Source of the DNA: Collinsella aerofaciens
GTDB taxonomy: Bacteria > Actinomycetota > Coriobacteriia > Coriobacteriales > Coriobacteriaceae
Direction: 5' to 3'
NCBI RefSeq assembly: GCF_015548375.1
Contig: NZ_JADMWW010000008.1
Span: 1-64,000, forward strand
DNA: 64,000 bases
Part shown: positions 26,583 through 36,184 of the stretch, piece after piece
Layout: each line of letters opens with the position of its first letter
How positions within the stretch are numbered: the stretch's first letter is position 1
Program-made: the position numbers and the translations under genes
The notes under the pieces: generated by a model
What the model was told of the DNA's origin: nothing
The model's database searches: none
The model's input: the letters and a program-made list of their open reading frames with translations, nothing else

Positions 26583-27569
26583 ATGGTTAAGAAAACTACT
26601 AGCATTTTTGTCCCGTTGGTTCCGAAAATGCCAAAAGACGATATGCCCAACGAATCCAGACCGAATTTCGATGACTTTGCTGTTGGTATGGTAACGGTCA
26701 AAAAAGATGAGAAATGCCCAGAGACATTGAGATTCGCAAACGATGTTTCCATTAAGACTGAAGCCATGGTGGAGAAAGATGTTCTTGAAACACTAACGGC
26801 CTTTTGCGGAATGAATGACAGTACAGGTTATCTGGTGACCGTCGATTTCACCAGGGCGAACCTATCGTTCCGCAAGAATAAAAAGGAATCTAAAACTGAT
26901 CACCCGCTACCGCGTGGCTTCGATTGTTTGCTTTTGGAGTTTCCCATTCTTGCATGCGCCCTAAAAACACAGGGAATCGAGATTTGTTTGCCAGATAACG
27001 CCCTATGCTTCGGTAGTTTATCTCGGAAGAGTCTCGACTATATTAAACACTACGCAGGTAATTATCCTGGTGATTGCAGGTTGCCCCATCGCCTTTTTGA
27101 TGAAAGAGCCACTATTGTAGGCAAGGGGTCAGAATTGCGAGCCCTCTGCCATCTTTCCAAAACACATGGCCTTACGACCTTTAGCCCGGATTATGCTGAG
27201 GACATGCTAGACACCACCTATAGGAAGGATGTCTCTGCCAAAGAGAAAATTAGACTAGTTCTAGATTCGGGGTCTTCCCCTGATTTCATTCGCAAAATGA
27301 ATGAGGCGGGCTTCATCTCGGAAGGGGTTCCCGCCCAGTACCGTGACTCGATTCTCAAAAAGGCGCGTGAGGTATTCGATACCGATCTCGAGATATGGGA
27401 TCAGCGTGTCGCGCCGATGCTCGAGGAGCATCTGGGCGTTAACGAGCCGTGGGTTGTCGGCGACTTCTATGGCAATCCGAGGAAGGCTGAGCTTAAGAGC
27501 GAGCCGGAGCCAGCGGAAAGGGTTGTCCCGGCACCCGCCCGCGCAATGCCCGTATTTAGACCGGAATAG
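26583..27569 (+). CDS. Hypothetical protein, class A regulon
   Basis: A 328-residue soluble protein with no recognised domain. The first two thirds are clearly richer in A+T than neighbouring genes, while the last third (from about residue 240) has the usual GC-rich codon use. That break suggests a composite or transferred origin for the 5' part. The ribosome binding site before ATG 26583 is weak. Confidence 0.7.
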   Translation: MVKKTTSIFVPLVPKMPKDDMPNESRPNFDDFAVGMVTVKKDEKCPETLRFANDVSIKTEAMVEKDVLETLTAFCGMNDSTGYLVTVDFTRANLSFRKNKKESKTDHPLPRGFDCLLLEFPILACALKTQGIEICLPDNALCFGSLSRKSLDYIKHYAGNYPGDCRLPHRLFDERATIVGKGSELRALCHLSKTHGLTTFSPDYAEDMLDTTYRKDVSAKEKIRLVLDSGSSPDFIRKMNEAGFISEGVPAQYRDSILKKAREVFDTDLEIWDQRVAPMLEEHLGVNEPWVVGDFYGNPRKAELKSEPEPAERVVPAPARAMPVFRPE

Positions 27570-27642
27570 CCATGAGTGCGCAGATGCGCTCGCTGGGCAA
27601 CTCTCTAATCCCCCATGGCCATGAGAATCTTTTGGAGCGAAA

Positions 27643-27894
27643 ATGACTCCCGTTACGGTCAGCGTCGTGGAGAGGCCCGGTAGGGAGCCGAAGTTCAGAT
27701 GGATTGAGCTTTCCGACGGTCGTAGATTCCAGGTCCGCTCCACGGGCGCATCTGTCCCCTGCCCCGGGCGCAAGACGGGCTCTCTCGCCCGTATCTGGAG
27801 CGTGGAGATCGAGTGGAAGGGCAGACCGGTCCACCGTTTCATCGTCAAGGACGGTGATGGCTATTACATCGTGCGCGCAGGAGAGGACTCCTAG
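27643..27894 (+). CDS. Small hypothetical protein
   Basis: An 83-residue, beta-rich, basic protein with no recognised family. GGAG lies about 6 nt before ATG 27643. Its stop overlaps the convergent lipoprotein gene by 4 bp, so no terminator separates the two transcripts. Confidence 0.65.
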   Translation: MTPVTVSVVERPGREPKFRWIELSDGRRFQVRSTGASVPCPGRKTGSLARIWSVEIEWKGRPVHRFIVKDGDGYYIVRAGEDS

Positions 27895-28436
27895 AGGGCC
27901 TCATAATCCAGATGCGAGATCGGGTAGGTGTTCTCGTAGACGTAATCCGATGAATTCGATGACTTGATCTTCACCTTTACGGGTTGGCCTTCGTCTTCCA
28001 GCAGAAATGCGGTGCAGACTGAAATCGAGTAGCCGGGCTCGAGTGTCTTCGAGGCATTCGGGTCGCTGTATTTCGTGCAATGGGACAGCTTCACGCCGTT
28101 TTGGTAGCACGAGACGTAGGACACCGGTGCCCGTCCGTCATGGTCGAGGTTGTTCTCGAATGTCATGCTGACGAGCAGGAATCGATACTCCTTGCCCCTC
28201 GAGTCCGTGACGACCCTCTTGTAGACGCCATCGACCGTAAGCCCCCTGGAGGCATCGGATGAGCCCGTGTCCCCTATGCCTCCGAAGGAGAACGCCTCGT
28301 CCTCGCTCTTCTCGGATTTCTTTTTCTTCTTCGAGTCGTCCGATTTATCCGACTTCTTGGCGCAGCCGCATCCCATGAGGGCCATCGAGCCGATACCTGC
28401 CAGGACGGCCCTCCTGCCGACGTTGACGCTACCCAT
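27891..28436 (-). CDS. DUF5067-like lipoprotein
   Basis: A 181-residue lipoprotein. The signal region has a twin arginine (GRRAVLAG) and a lipobox 'LMGC', so Tat export and lipid anchoring at the Cys are likely. A Lys/Ser-rich linker follows, then a domain (about 80-175) with 'YQNGVKLSHC' and 'LEPGYSISVCTAFLL', matching the DUF5067 immunoglobulin-like family. It is the last gene of the Tad operon on the minus strand. Confidence 0.8.
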   Translation of the reverse strand: MGSVNVGRRAVLAGIGSMALMGCGCAKKSDKSDDSKKKKKSEKSEDEAFSFGGIGDTGSSDASRGLTVDGVYKRVVTDSRGKEYRFLLVSMTFENNLDHDGRAPVSYVSCYQNGVKLSHCTKYSDPNASKTLEPGYSISVCTAFLLEDEGQPVKVKIKSSNSSDYVYENTYPISHLDYEAL

Positions 28437-28464
28437 ACGTTATCACCCATCAATCCATTTCATA

Positions 28465-29958
28465 TCACAACCGATAGAGCGCGTATCCCCTGCCGCTCGC
28501 CGTCTTCTCGGCGCCGGGACAGGCTTTCTCCAGGCGTTTCCCATGGGAGTCCATCACGATTGCCCATGCCCAGCCGTCCTCCCTTAGGCGCCCAAAGCCG
28601 CCTTCCAGGCTGTCAACGTAGAGTCGGTAGTCATTGGCCGCGCCGTCCCCGGCGATTGCCTCAGACCAGATCTCAGGCCGCATATCGTATGTCACGGGCA
28701 CCTCGGCCCATTCGAGGTAATTCATCACGGCGGCGTCCTCGGACCATATGCGACCGGGGTTGTCGCCCAGGGCCTCGACGATCTGCCCCATATCCGCATC
28801 GATACCGCACCAACCGGATTCCACTCCGCTTGTCTCGGGCTCGATTGAGTGAAGTCCGCTGTTGATGACGGAGAGCGCCATGACAAGGCTCAAGGCCATC
28901 CTGCCTGCAATGAGCAAACGATATATTTGGGGCTCGAGTTCGTCCTTGCGCCCGGCAGATACCGCGACGATCAGAAACGAGACGGTCCACGTTATCCAGA
29001 GGCACCTGACGGCGAGCGCCCCGGCAATTGCGGACGCCAGCCAAAAAGCCAGAAGCCATCTGGGCGGGAACCGGCGCGCGAGGGCGCACGATATGGTTGC
29101 CGCGAGGATCGAAACGCACCAGAACAGGGCTGCCGCCGGCATCGCCCACACCGGCTTCAGCTCGAGGATGACCCCACCGTACGATGCTGCACCTAGTGAG
29201 CGGAGCACATAGAGCGAGCCGTCGATTGCATACGGGTTGACAAGGGATTCCGCTGCCATTCCGGCAATCGCCGCAAGCAGGGGCAGTCTGGACTGTGACC
29301 ACGCGCGGAGTGCCTCGCATGCATTGCTCGGCTCGAACTCGCCCTCTTCCGGAAGCAGGAAGCACGCTGCGGCGGCGGCCGGCAAGGGCCAAAGCGCAGC
29401 CTGCAGATTCACCGACAGCAGCGATACTACGGGAAGCCCAAGTAGCAAACGCTTATCGGCGCCTCGCCGCCACTCCAAGCACAGGGAGATTGCGACAAAC
29501 AGCAGCGCTGCCGTCCAAAGGGACGGACGGATGGACAGATACGAGGCCATGAGGGTAAAGCCGAGCGCACCGATCAGCAACGGTGCCCAGGGGTAGCGTG
29601 GGTTTTGCGCCAGCCTGGAAACGGTGCCGGTATAGGCCCACAGGGCGAGCGCGGCAGGTATCGCCACGGAGACGGCGACGCCCGCATAGCCCGCGGCCCT
29701 CCAACACAGGTAGAGCCACACATCGTGCAGCCACTGCTGGAGCACGATACCCTGGCCGGCGATTGCGGTGAATGGGTTCGTGCTCGGGACGCCTGATTCG
29801 ACGACCACGCGCCCCGAGGCCAGAAGGAACCATCCGTCCGTATCAAGCGTCCCCGCCGACCTGATGGTGGGAATCAAGGCCACAACGGCCATTGACAGGA
29901 TGACGGCGAGCGCCGCTGAGGCACAGCGTACGATCTTCGCTACCTTAATTTGGTTCAA
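28465..29958 (-). CDS. Polytopic membrane protein, GT-C-like
   Basis: A 497-residue protein with about ten hydrophobic segments. After the first segment comes 'LDTDGWFLLASGRVVVESG', resembling the 'D.WWHLATGRWI' start of GT-C-type membrane glycosyltransferases. A C-terminal soluble domain begins at about 385. It could glycosylate the pilus or a surface protein, by location only. It overlaps the DUF192 gene by 4 bp. Confidence 0.65.
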   Translation of the reverse strand: MNQIKVAKIVRCASAALAVILSMAVVALIPTIRSAGTLDTDGWFLLASGRVVVESGVPSTNPFTAIAGQGIVLQQWLHDVWLYLCWRAAGYAGVAVSVAIPAALALWAYTGTVSRLAQNPRYPWAPLLIGALGFTLMASYLSIRPSLWTAALLFVAISLCLEWRRGADKRLLLGLPVVSLLSVNLQAALWPLPAAAAACFLLPEEGEFEPSNACEALRAWSQSRLPLLAAIAGMAAESLVNPYAIDGSLYVLRSLGAASYGGVILELKPVWAMPAAALFWCVSILAATISCALARRFPPRWLLAFWLASAIAGALAVRCLWITWTVSFLIVAVSAGRKDELEPQIYRLLIAGRMALSLVMALSVINSGLHSIEPETSGVESGWCGIDADMGQIVEALGDNPGRIWSEDAAVMNYLEWAEVPVTYDMRPEIWSEAIAGDGAANDYRLYVDSLEGGFGRLREDGWAWAIVMDSHGKRLEKACPGAEKTASGRGYALYRL

Positions 29959-30332
29959 TCGAGTCTCCTGATAGAGATCGGGCGGTCCGACTCGGTGAAC
30001 GTCCCGGGTGCGACCTCGATGCCGCCCACAGCCCCCCGCGGTGCGAAAAGGATGCGCCAGGGGGCGACTGAGGCATCGAGCGAGACTACCGGCCAGGACT
30101 GATCTGAGGGGTCGAAACGGCCAATCCAGCAGACATCAATCGGGACGCGCATGAACAGGGTATGGAGCGACCTGCCCCTTGCGTAGACCATGCCGGTGGA
30201 TTTGCCGATTGACTTGGCGCCCATATACCCGATCGCCTTGTCCCTGAAGGACTTGGCGATCTTGAGGGAAATCGGGACCTCGGCGCCGGACCGGGTGGTG
30301 GCCACGCAGGGGATATCGTATTCGAAGCTCAT
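29955..30332 (-). CDS. DUF192 protein of the Tad locus
   Basis: A 125-residue protein of the DUF192 family, recognised by 'FRDKAIGYMGAKSI', 'GMVYARGRSLHTLFMRVPIDVCWI' and 'PRGAVGGIEVAPG'. DUF192 genes are often found next to tad genes; their role is not established. It starts 10 bp after tadC. Confidence 0.8.
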   Translation of the reverse strand: MSFEYDIPCVATTRSGAEVPISLKIAKSFRDKAIGYMGAKSIGKSTGMVYARGRSLHTLFMRVPIDVCWIGRFDPSDQSWPVVSLDASVAPWRILFAPRGAVGGIEVAPGTFTESDRPISIRRLD

Positions 30333-30342
30333 GGGCCGTCTC

Positions 30343-31212
30343 CTACATGAGAGAGGTGAACGTCTGCGCGATCTGGGCCAACACGGGGGCGAGGACGACG
30401 ATCAGAAACACCGGAAGGATAAACAGGATGATCGGGAAGAGCATCTTGGTACCGAGCTTCTCGATCTCCGACTCGACCTTCAGGCGCCGTTGCTCGCGAA
30501 CCGTCTCCGCCTGGTCGCGGATGATGTCGACGAGAGATCCGCCCGCGCGCTCGGATTGCGCAAACGAGGCCGCGAAGATCGTGAGGGACGGCACGCGGGC
30601 TCGCTCTGCGAAGCGAAGGAGTGCCTCGGTTCGCGATGAGAAGCTGGCCTCGTTGGCCACTCGCTCGAAGCCCTGCGCGATGGCGCCGTCCATCTTGCTG
30701 CCGACCGTGTGCAGGGCGAAATCGATAGATGAGCCCGCCGACATGCAGATTGCGAGCAGATCGAGGGCGTCGGGAAGCTGTCGGTCGAGCTCGTCGCGCC
30801 ATTTTGCGCGCTCATTCAAAAGCCACAGCTGCGGGATGGCGATTCCCGTGAGCGCCAGCGCGGCGAAAATGCCTAAACCCTTTGCCCCGCCGACGAAAAG
30901 CGACGCGACGAGTCCCGCCGCCGTGAATCCCGCAGCGCTCGCGACGCGGAAGGCCCAGAAGGTCGCCGGCTGCATGGTGGATCCGGCGCGGTCGAGGGAG
31001 TCGCGCGTCGAGTCCATTACGGTGCGCGAAATGGGAGCGAGCCTGGAGACAACGTTGGAAAGCTTGTCGGCGATTCCGGGAAGCGCCGGGGAGGCGTCCT
31101 CTTCCGCAGGCTGCTCTAGGCCGAAGACGCGTTTGAGGGCGATGTCCACTCCGAGGCCCGCGGCGATTCCGATGAGGATGATAATGAAGCCAGTTGTTAT
31201 TGATTCGAACAT
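30343..31212 (-). CDS. tadC: TadC pilus assembly protein
   Basis: A 289-residue inner-membrane platform protein with a type II secretion F domain (about 130-260, 'LDLLAICMSAGSSIDFALH' then 'SERAGGSLVDIIRDQA'), N-terminal membrane segments and two C-terminal ones. TadC pairs with TadB around the TadA ATPase to extrude the Flp pilus. It follows tadB with a 10-bp gap. Confidence 0.9.
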   Translation of the reverse strand: MFESITTGFIIILIGIAAGLGVDIALKRVFGLEQPAEEDASPALPGIADKLSNVVSRLAPISRTVMDSTRDSLDRAGSTMQPATFWAFRVASAAGFTAAGLVASLFVGGAKGLGIFAALALTGIAIPQLWLLNERAKWRDELDRQLPDALDLLAICMSAGSSIDFALHTVGSKMDGAIAQGFERVANEASFSSRTEALLRFAERARVPSLTIFAASFAQSERAGGSLVDIIRDQAETVREQRRLKVESEIEKLGTKMLFPIILFILPVFLIVVLAPVLAQIAQTFTSLM

Positions 31213-31222
31213 CTGAGCTCCC

Positions 31223-32125
31223 CTAGTCGTACCTGATGTTGCTAATTTGCTTCAGCACCATGAAACCGATGATATCGAGCGCTATGCCAACGCCCAGGCA
31301 CGCCCACCCCGCAGGCGTCATGAAGAACTGCCGGTGCATTTCCGAGGCAACCGACATGAGCAGCAGCATGACGACCGGTGCGAAGCCGACAATCTTCGCC
31401 TCGAACCGTGCCGAGGAGGTCTTGGCCTCGGCCGAGCGCTTCGCCTTGACCTTTGCCCGGATGGCCTCGCCGACACGCTCCGTGATCTCGGAAAGCGAGC
31501 CGCCGGTCTGCTGCGATACCGATACGGCCGTTGAATAGAGCCTGAGGTTGGAGCTTTTGGTCCTTATTGCCATATCGTCGAGTGCCTGGTCGATGGGGCG
31601 TCCGTTTCTAAGGTCGCGCTCGAGGATGGCGAACTCGGACTTCAGGGGCTCATCCATGTGCTCTGCGACCGGTGCCACCGATTGCGCGATCGAGGCTCCC
31701 GTTCGAAGGTTCGATGCGATAAGCGGCATCGCCTGTCCGAGCTGCTCCTCGAAAAGACCCTGCTCGGCCCCGCGCTTCGACTTCACCCAGATCGGGAAGG
31801 CAGCGATTCCGAGTGGGAGCGCGGCGACCGCTCCCGCTGTCGAGCCCATTGCAAGGATAAAGACCGAAGGCGCGAATGCGATTACCGCCCATAGCTGTGC
31901 CGCCTCGGTGGTGGAGAGCTGGGGCGCCGCGCCCTGGCACACGCGTCGCAGGGCGCCGGCAAGGCGGTTTCCCCCATCTTTGTCGGATGGATTTTCCGGA
32001 AGGGGCCCTGCTTCTGACTGCTCACGCTCGATGCGAAGCTTTCTTGCCGTCAGGAACAGGATTATTCCCATCAGCACCGCCGGCAGCGCGGGAAGGAGGG
32101 CTGCCGGGGAAATCTGCCCGCTCAT
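31223..32125 (-). CDS. tadB: TadB pilus assembly protein
   Basis: A 300-residue partner of TadC. Three or four membrane segments flank a T2SSF domain (about 130-255, 'QAMPLIASNLRTGASI' then 'SQQTGGSLSEITERVG'). It overlaps the tadA stop by 4 bp. Confidence 0.9.
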   Translation of the reverse strand: MSGQISPAALLPALPAVLMGIILFLTARKLRIEREQSEAGPLPENPSDKDGGNRLAGALRRVCQGAAPQLSTTEAAQLWAVIAFAPSVFILAMGSTAGAVAALPLGIAAFPIWVKSKRGAEQGLFEEQLGQAMPLIASNLRTGASIAQSVAPVAEHMDEPLKSEFAILERDLRNGRPIDQALDDMAIRTKSSNLRLYSTAVSVSQQTGGSLSEITERVGEAIRAKVKAKRSAEAKTSSARFEAKIVGFAPVVMLLLMSVASEMHRQFFMTPAGWACLGVGIALDIIGFMVLKQISNIRYD

Positions 32126-33423
32126 CGACGGAACCAGAAATCGTCATCGATGTACACGCCGCGCGCGAAGAGCTTCTCGCGATGTGCCGGGGTGATGCGC
32201 TCTCCGGTGGGCATGAACTCTCCAAGCACCTTGCCGTCCTCGGAAAATCCCGTTTGCTCGAAACGCATGATGGTGCCCATGGTGATGACGTCGCCCTGCA
32301 TGCCCTGGACCTCGGCGATCTCGGTGATCTTGCGCGAGCCGTCGATATCGTAGCGGTTGACGAAGATGACGAAGTCGATGGCCGAGGCGATGAGCTCCAT
32401 GATCTGCTCGCTTCGCATCTCGGTTCCGGTCTGCTGGATCATCGAGCGCAGGCGGGTCATGGCCTCGCGCGCGTTGGAGGAGTGGACGGTCGTGAGCGAG
32501 CCCTCGTGTCCCGTCATCATCGCCTGGATCATGTCGAACGCCTCGCCGCCGCGGCACTCGCCGACGACGATTCGGTCGGGGCGCTCGCGCAGCGCGTGTA
32601 TTACGAGCTGCCGGATGGTGATCTCGCCCTCGCCCTCGATATTGGGTCGGCGAGCCGTCTTGCGTACGACATGGGGCTTCTGGAGGCGCAGCTCCGGCGC
32701 GTCCTCGATCGTTACGATGCGCTGGTTGTCCGGGATGAAGGACGAACAGGCGTTGAGGAGCGTCGTCTTGCCCGAGCCGGTGCCGCCTGCGATGACGACG
32801 TTCATTCGGCCGAGTACGATCGCCTCCATGAACTCGAGCATGCGCTGGTCGAAGGTGCCGAGTGCCATGAGGTCCTCTGGCTCCACCGCATCCGGTCGAA
32901 ACTTACGGATGTTGAGAATGTTGTGGTCGACGGCGATGCCCTTTGCGGTCGCCGCGACACGGGAGCCGTTGAATATCGCACCGGGGCGGTTCAGGATGCA
33001 GTCGCACAGCGGCTGCGCCTCGTCGCAACGGCGACCGTCGGCTGAAGCTATGCGATTGATGATGAACTTGACGTGGTCGTCGTCTTCGAAGGCGACGGGG
33101 ACCCTCTGAAGTAGTCCGGCACGCTCAACCCACACATCGTCCGGGGCGTTCACCATGATTTCGGAGATCGACGTATCCGGTAGCAGCTCCTCGATGGGCC
33201 CCAGGTAATACAGGTCGTTGAGCCCGGCCTGGATCACGGCATCAAAGGAGTCGTCGTCCAGACGCGACCCTTCGGGACTGGAATCTATAATCTCGGCAAG
33301 GAGGTCGCGAGCGCGCGAGTCGCGCTGCACATCGCTCTCGGAGGCATCGTTGGCGGCAGTCAGGATCCCCGTCGCCTGGCGGACGGCCTCGCGTTCGATG
33401 CCGAGCAGATCGCTATTCAGCAT
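32122..33423 (-). CDS. tadA: TadA/CpaF secretion ATPase
   Basis: A 433-residue ATPase of the Tad system. Walker A is GGTGSGKT (213-220), followed by the Asp-box 'TIEDAPELRL' and the Walker B/His-box region 'VGECRGGEAFDMIQAMMTGHEG'. It powers assembly of the Flp pilus from the cytoplasmic face. It overlaps the cpaB gene by 11 bp. Confidence 0.96.
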   Translation of the reverse strand: MLNSDLLGIEREAVRQATGILTAANDASESDVQRDSRARDLLAEIIDSSPEGSRLDDDSFDAVIQAGLNDLYYLGPIEELLPDTSISEIMVNAPDDVWVERAGLLQRVPVAFEDDDHVKFIINRIASADGRRCDEAQPLCDCILNRPGAIFNGSRVAATAKGIAVDHNILNIRKFRPDAVEPEDLMALGTFDQRMLEFMEAIVLGRMNVVIAGGTGSGKTTLLNACSSFIPDNQRIVTIEDAPELRLQKPHVVRKTARRPNIEGEGEITIRQLVIHALRERPDRIVVGECRGGEAFDMIQAMMTGHEGSLTTVHSSNAREAMTRLRSMIQQTGTEMRSEQIMELIASAIDFVIFVNRYDIDGSRKITEIAEVQGMQGDVITMGTIMRFEQTGFSEDGKVLGEFMPTGERITPAHREKLFARGVYIDDDFWFRR

Positions 33424-34354
33424 TTTGCGCCTCCCCCGTCTCGGGAAGGGCCACGAGTCGGATGCCGCTCGCGCTCGAAAGGGCGAGGGCCTGGTCCTCA
33501 GTTACCTCGATTGTGACGTTGGAGTAACCGTCTGACTTGGAGCCCGAGAGGTTGCCGTCCAGCGCCAGTACGCGAATGGAGTCGGCCACGCGCACGGTGC
33601 TCACGACCTGGCCGTCGTTCACGCTCGCGAGAACATCGACCTTGTCACCGACCGAGAGCAGCGGGGAAAGGCCCGTTGAGCTGTCGAGTGCGACGGTATA
33701 GGCAACGTGGCCCTCGGTTACGGCGGTGGTGATGGAAGCGGGTTTCTTCGAGCCTGATACGGAGGAGAGGGAAACTGCGGTCCCCAAGGTCTGCTGCGTC
33801 ACGGACTGGCGGCCCGCCACATCGGATACCTTCTTCGCCGCGTCCTTGGGCGCAAACGCCGTGGGCACGCTTGCGACCGTAAGGTCTGCCGAAGTGATGA
33901 CTTCGCCGGGGGCGACATCGCGCGTGACGGTGACTACCTTGACGGTCGACTTCTCGAGATGCGCGAGCTCGCCCTGCGCCTGAGTCCATCGCCAGCCCGA
34001 GAAACCGACCGTCACGACTGCAACGGCGATCGCCACGCCGGCGACGGCGGCGAGCCTTCGGTCCTTACGTGTTCCCCCGGCTGCCGGACCGCGCTGCCTG
34101 CGAGCGGTCGCGGCGCCTGCCGTCGACGTGGTCCTCTGGCCGCCCTGTGCGGGCGCGGGGGCCGCGGGGGCCGATACCGTCGCCCCCGCGGAGGCCTCCT
34201 GTGCCATTGCGCGCTCCAGCTCATGGCCGAGCGCCTGCTTGCGACCGCGGAGTCGTTCGACGCTGCGCATGCGCCCGGAGTCGATGGCCGTGCGCATTTC
34301 CGACTCGACTTGGGCGATTTCTGCCCTTATTTCCTCCTGGGTCCGTTTTTTCAT
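33413..34354 (-). CDS. cpaB: CpaB/RcpC-like SAF-domain protein
   Basis: A 313-residue protein with a long cytoplasmic N-terminus (about 1-100, coiled helices then Ala/Pro-rich), one membrane segment (about 103-122) and a SAF domain (about 137-200, 'VTRDVAPGEVITSADL') typical of CpaB. It is the first gene of the tadA-B-C transcript, behind the class A promoter at 34569-34622. The ribosome binding site AGGAAGGA lies upstream of ATG 34354. Confidence 0.88.
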   Translation of the reverse strand: MKKRTQEEIRAEIAQVESEMRTAIDSGRMRSVERLRGRKQALGHELERAMAQEASAGATVSAPAAPAPAQGGQRTTSTAGAATARRQRGPAAGGTRKDRRLAAVAGVAIAVAVVTVGFSGWRWTQAQGELAHLEKSTVKVVTVTRDVAPGEVITSADLTVASVPTAFAPKDAAKKVSDVAGRQSVTQQTLGTAVSLSSVSGSKKPASITTAVTEGHVAYTVALDSSTGLSPLLSVGDKVDVLASVNDGQVVSTVRVADSIRVLALDGNLSGSKSDGYSNVTIEVTEDQALALSSASGIRLVALPETGEAQNAE

Positions 34355-34568
34355 CTTTAAGATTCCTTCCTGGGACCTAGGAGTCCCTTAAACGCGAGCG
34401 GTGGAAAATGGTTCGCTCTCCAGTGCCAGGTGATACTGGCCGCACTTTCTCTGCCGCCGCACAAACCATCTCGAAAGCCTTTTTGGTTGAGCAGACCAGT
34501 CTCTGGCGCATCGGGTCGCACATCGGGCTCGAGGGCTCTTCGGCCTGCCGTGCTATTCCGACATATAA

Positions 34569-34622
34569 AGAATCGCCCCGCGCGGCCGTCTGCGCAGGGC
34601 GATTTGGTGCCATTGGGTGACA
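34569..34622 (-). promoter_or_regulatory. Class A promoter of the cpaB-tadABC operon
   Basis: On the minus strand TGTCACCCAATGGCACCAAA (34622-34603), 28 bp, then GATTCT (34574-34569). The 28-bp spacer is itself a hairpin (34570-34603, stem AATCGCCC/GGGCGATT) followed by TTCTTTAT, which may also terminate the upstream TadE/TadG transcript. The 313 bp between the two genes hold nothing else I can name. Confidence 0.65.
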
Positions 34623-34667
34623 ATATGGCGTGCTGTAGCGTGTTGGCTGACGGTTGCCGCCCGTCGA

Positions 34668-35261
34668 TCAGGGAAGCATGTCCCTCACGGCCTTGGAGAG
34701 AATTTCGGGCGCATCGTCGAGTGAGCATGCCCCCGTTTTCGTCGAAACGCTGCCTTCCTTGTCGATCGTGTACTCGCACCATCCGTTACCGGTGTCGGAC
34801 GGTCGCCATACCGTCGTAGATGAATAGGGATGTAGGGTCCAGACGGCGTCCGAGCGCACCTTGAGCTCATCTATGCCGGCAAATCGCGCGAAAGCCGACG
34901 GCCAGGTCCCCTCAAGGACCACATAGACGCCGGCGTAGCGATCGGCTGCCCCGCAAAGGCTTTCAGGGGCCTCTACGTAATAGACCATGGCCTTTCCGGT
35001 GTAACCGTTGGCCTTGAGCATCTCGAGAACCTCGGAGCGCGCCTCATCCCCCGGGTTCTCGGCGTATTTGACGGCATTGGCCTCACCAAAGCAAGACTGT
35101 CTCGTGCTCTCGAGAAGCGACCCCTGCCAGGTCCTATATGCGAGCGCTCCTCCCAGGTCTACGGCGAGCGCTATGAGGAGGGATAGGGGGATGAGCATCA
35201 CGACGAAAAAGGATGTGAGCTGCGCGCGGGCTCCCCCTCCCCTGAGTGCGTGGCACTTCAT
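34668..35261 (-). CDS. TadG-like pseudopilin or pilus protein
   Basis: A 197-residue protein with a prepilin-like N-terminal hydrophobic segment (about 15-38, following a basic start) and an extracytoplasmic domain holding several cysteines. Size and position fit TadG/TadE-like minor components. It abuts the next TadE-like gene with no gap. Confidence 0.7.
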   Translation of the reverse strand: MKCHALRGGGARAQLTSFFVVMLIPLSLLIALAVDLGGALAYRTWQGSLLESTRQSCFGEANAVKYAENPGDEARSEVLEMLKANGYTGKAMVYYVEAPESLCGAADRYAGVYVVLEGTWPSAFARFAGIDELKVRSDAVWTLHPYSSTTVWRPSDTGNGWCEYTIDKEGSVSTKTGACSLDDAPEILSKAVRDMLP

Positions 35262-35738
35262 CTAGATGACCTCCCAGTCGGAATAGCTGATGTAGGAACG
35301 CGTGATGTTTCGGACGGATCTCTTTCCGAACACGTTGTAGGGCGCCGGGTAGTCGTACGTGATTTCAGCCGACACCGTTACGGTCCTGTCCTCGGTCCTG
35401 AGGTTCTCGGTGCCCAAATCACCTGCGACGGCGTTTCCGTGGCCGAGGTTCTCATCGGAATCGATGTTGACCGAGGCGTTCTTTACCGTGAGACAGCTTG
35501 GGTCAATGTCGGCCGATGCGCTTACGAGCTTCTTCACGAGCGTGTCGGCGTCCATAGAATCCCAGCCTGCGGGAAGTCGGTCCGCGAGATGTGCGAGGGA
35601 GTAATCAATCCTGGCTCGCTGGTAGCCCGTGAACCCGAAGCCCAATATGGCGAGGACGACGGTGAGCGCTATCGGGAATACGAAGATGAATTCAGTGGAG
35701 ATGAGCGCCTCGAGCGACCTTCTGTTACGCACCATCAC
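35262..35738 (-). CDS. TadE-like pseudopilin
   Basis: A 158-residue protein with the TadE-type motif 'RSLEALISTEFIFVFPIAL' at its start, where the Glu and the following hydrophobic stretch mark a prepilin peptidase substrate. The rest is a small extracellular domain with one Cys. It overlaps the upstream gene by 4 bp. Confidence 0.8.
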   Translation of the reverse strand: MMVRNRRSLEALISTEFIFVFPIALTVVLAILGFGFTGYQRARIDYSLAHLADRLPAGWDSMDADTLVKKLVSASADIDPSCLTVKNASVNIDSDENLGHGNAVAGDLGTENLRTEDRTVTVSAEITYDYPAPYNVFGKRSVRNITRSYISYSDWEVI

Positions 35739-36184
35739 TTGACCTCCGATGAGATTGCCGTTGCCGAGGATGACTCGGGCTCAATTTCCGCAAGGCCATC
35801 GAAGACGGCCAGGGTGAATACGCGACGGCATGGAATCTGGACATTGACCGTGACGGACTTGCGCTCTATTGAAGAGTCCCTGGACTTGTCCCCAACCCTT
35901 AGCTTCACGCCTTTGGACGAAAGCGCGCCGCGCTCGATATCCACAGTGCAGCTGCTATCGAGACCGATAGTGCCCCTTACGTATGATTCGACTTCAGAAT
36001 CATTCTTATCGGGGTTCGCTGCGGCGTAGCGCGCCCCCTCGGATGCGGCCGCCGATGCGAGGGCCTTGCATCGGCTCAGGTTCGCGCAATCCACGACGAG
36101 TGCGAGCATTGCGATCATGATGGGGAGTAGAAGGAAGAGTTGGGTCACCATGACCGCCCTGAGTTCTGTTGGTCTTGACCTCAT
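35735..36184 (-). CDS. TadE/TadF-like pseudopilin
   Basis: A 149-residue protein with a hydrophobic N-terminal segment (about 12-32) after 'LRAVMVTQ', then a small domain with two cysteines. It lacks the canonical Glu of TadE, since Gln occupies that place, so processing is uncertain. It overlaps the prepilin peptidase gene by 4 bp. Confidence 0.7.
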   Translation of the reverse strand: MRSRPTELRAVMVTQLFLLLPIMIAMLALVVDCANLSRCKALASAAASEGARYAAANPDKNDSEVESYVRGTIGLDSSCTVDIERGALSSKGVKLRVGDKSRDSSIERKSVTVNVQIPCRRVFTLAVFDGLAEIEPESSSATAISSEVK

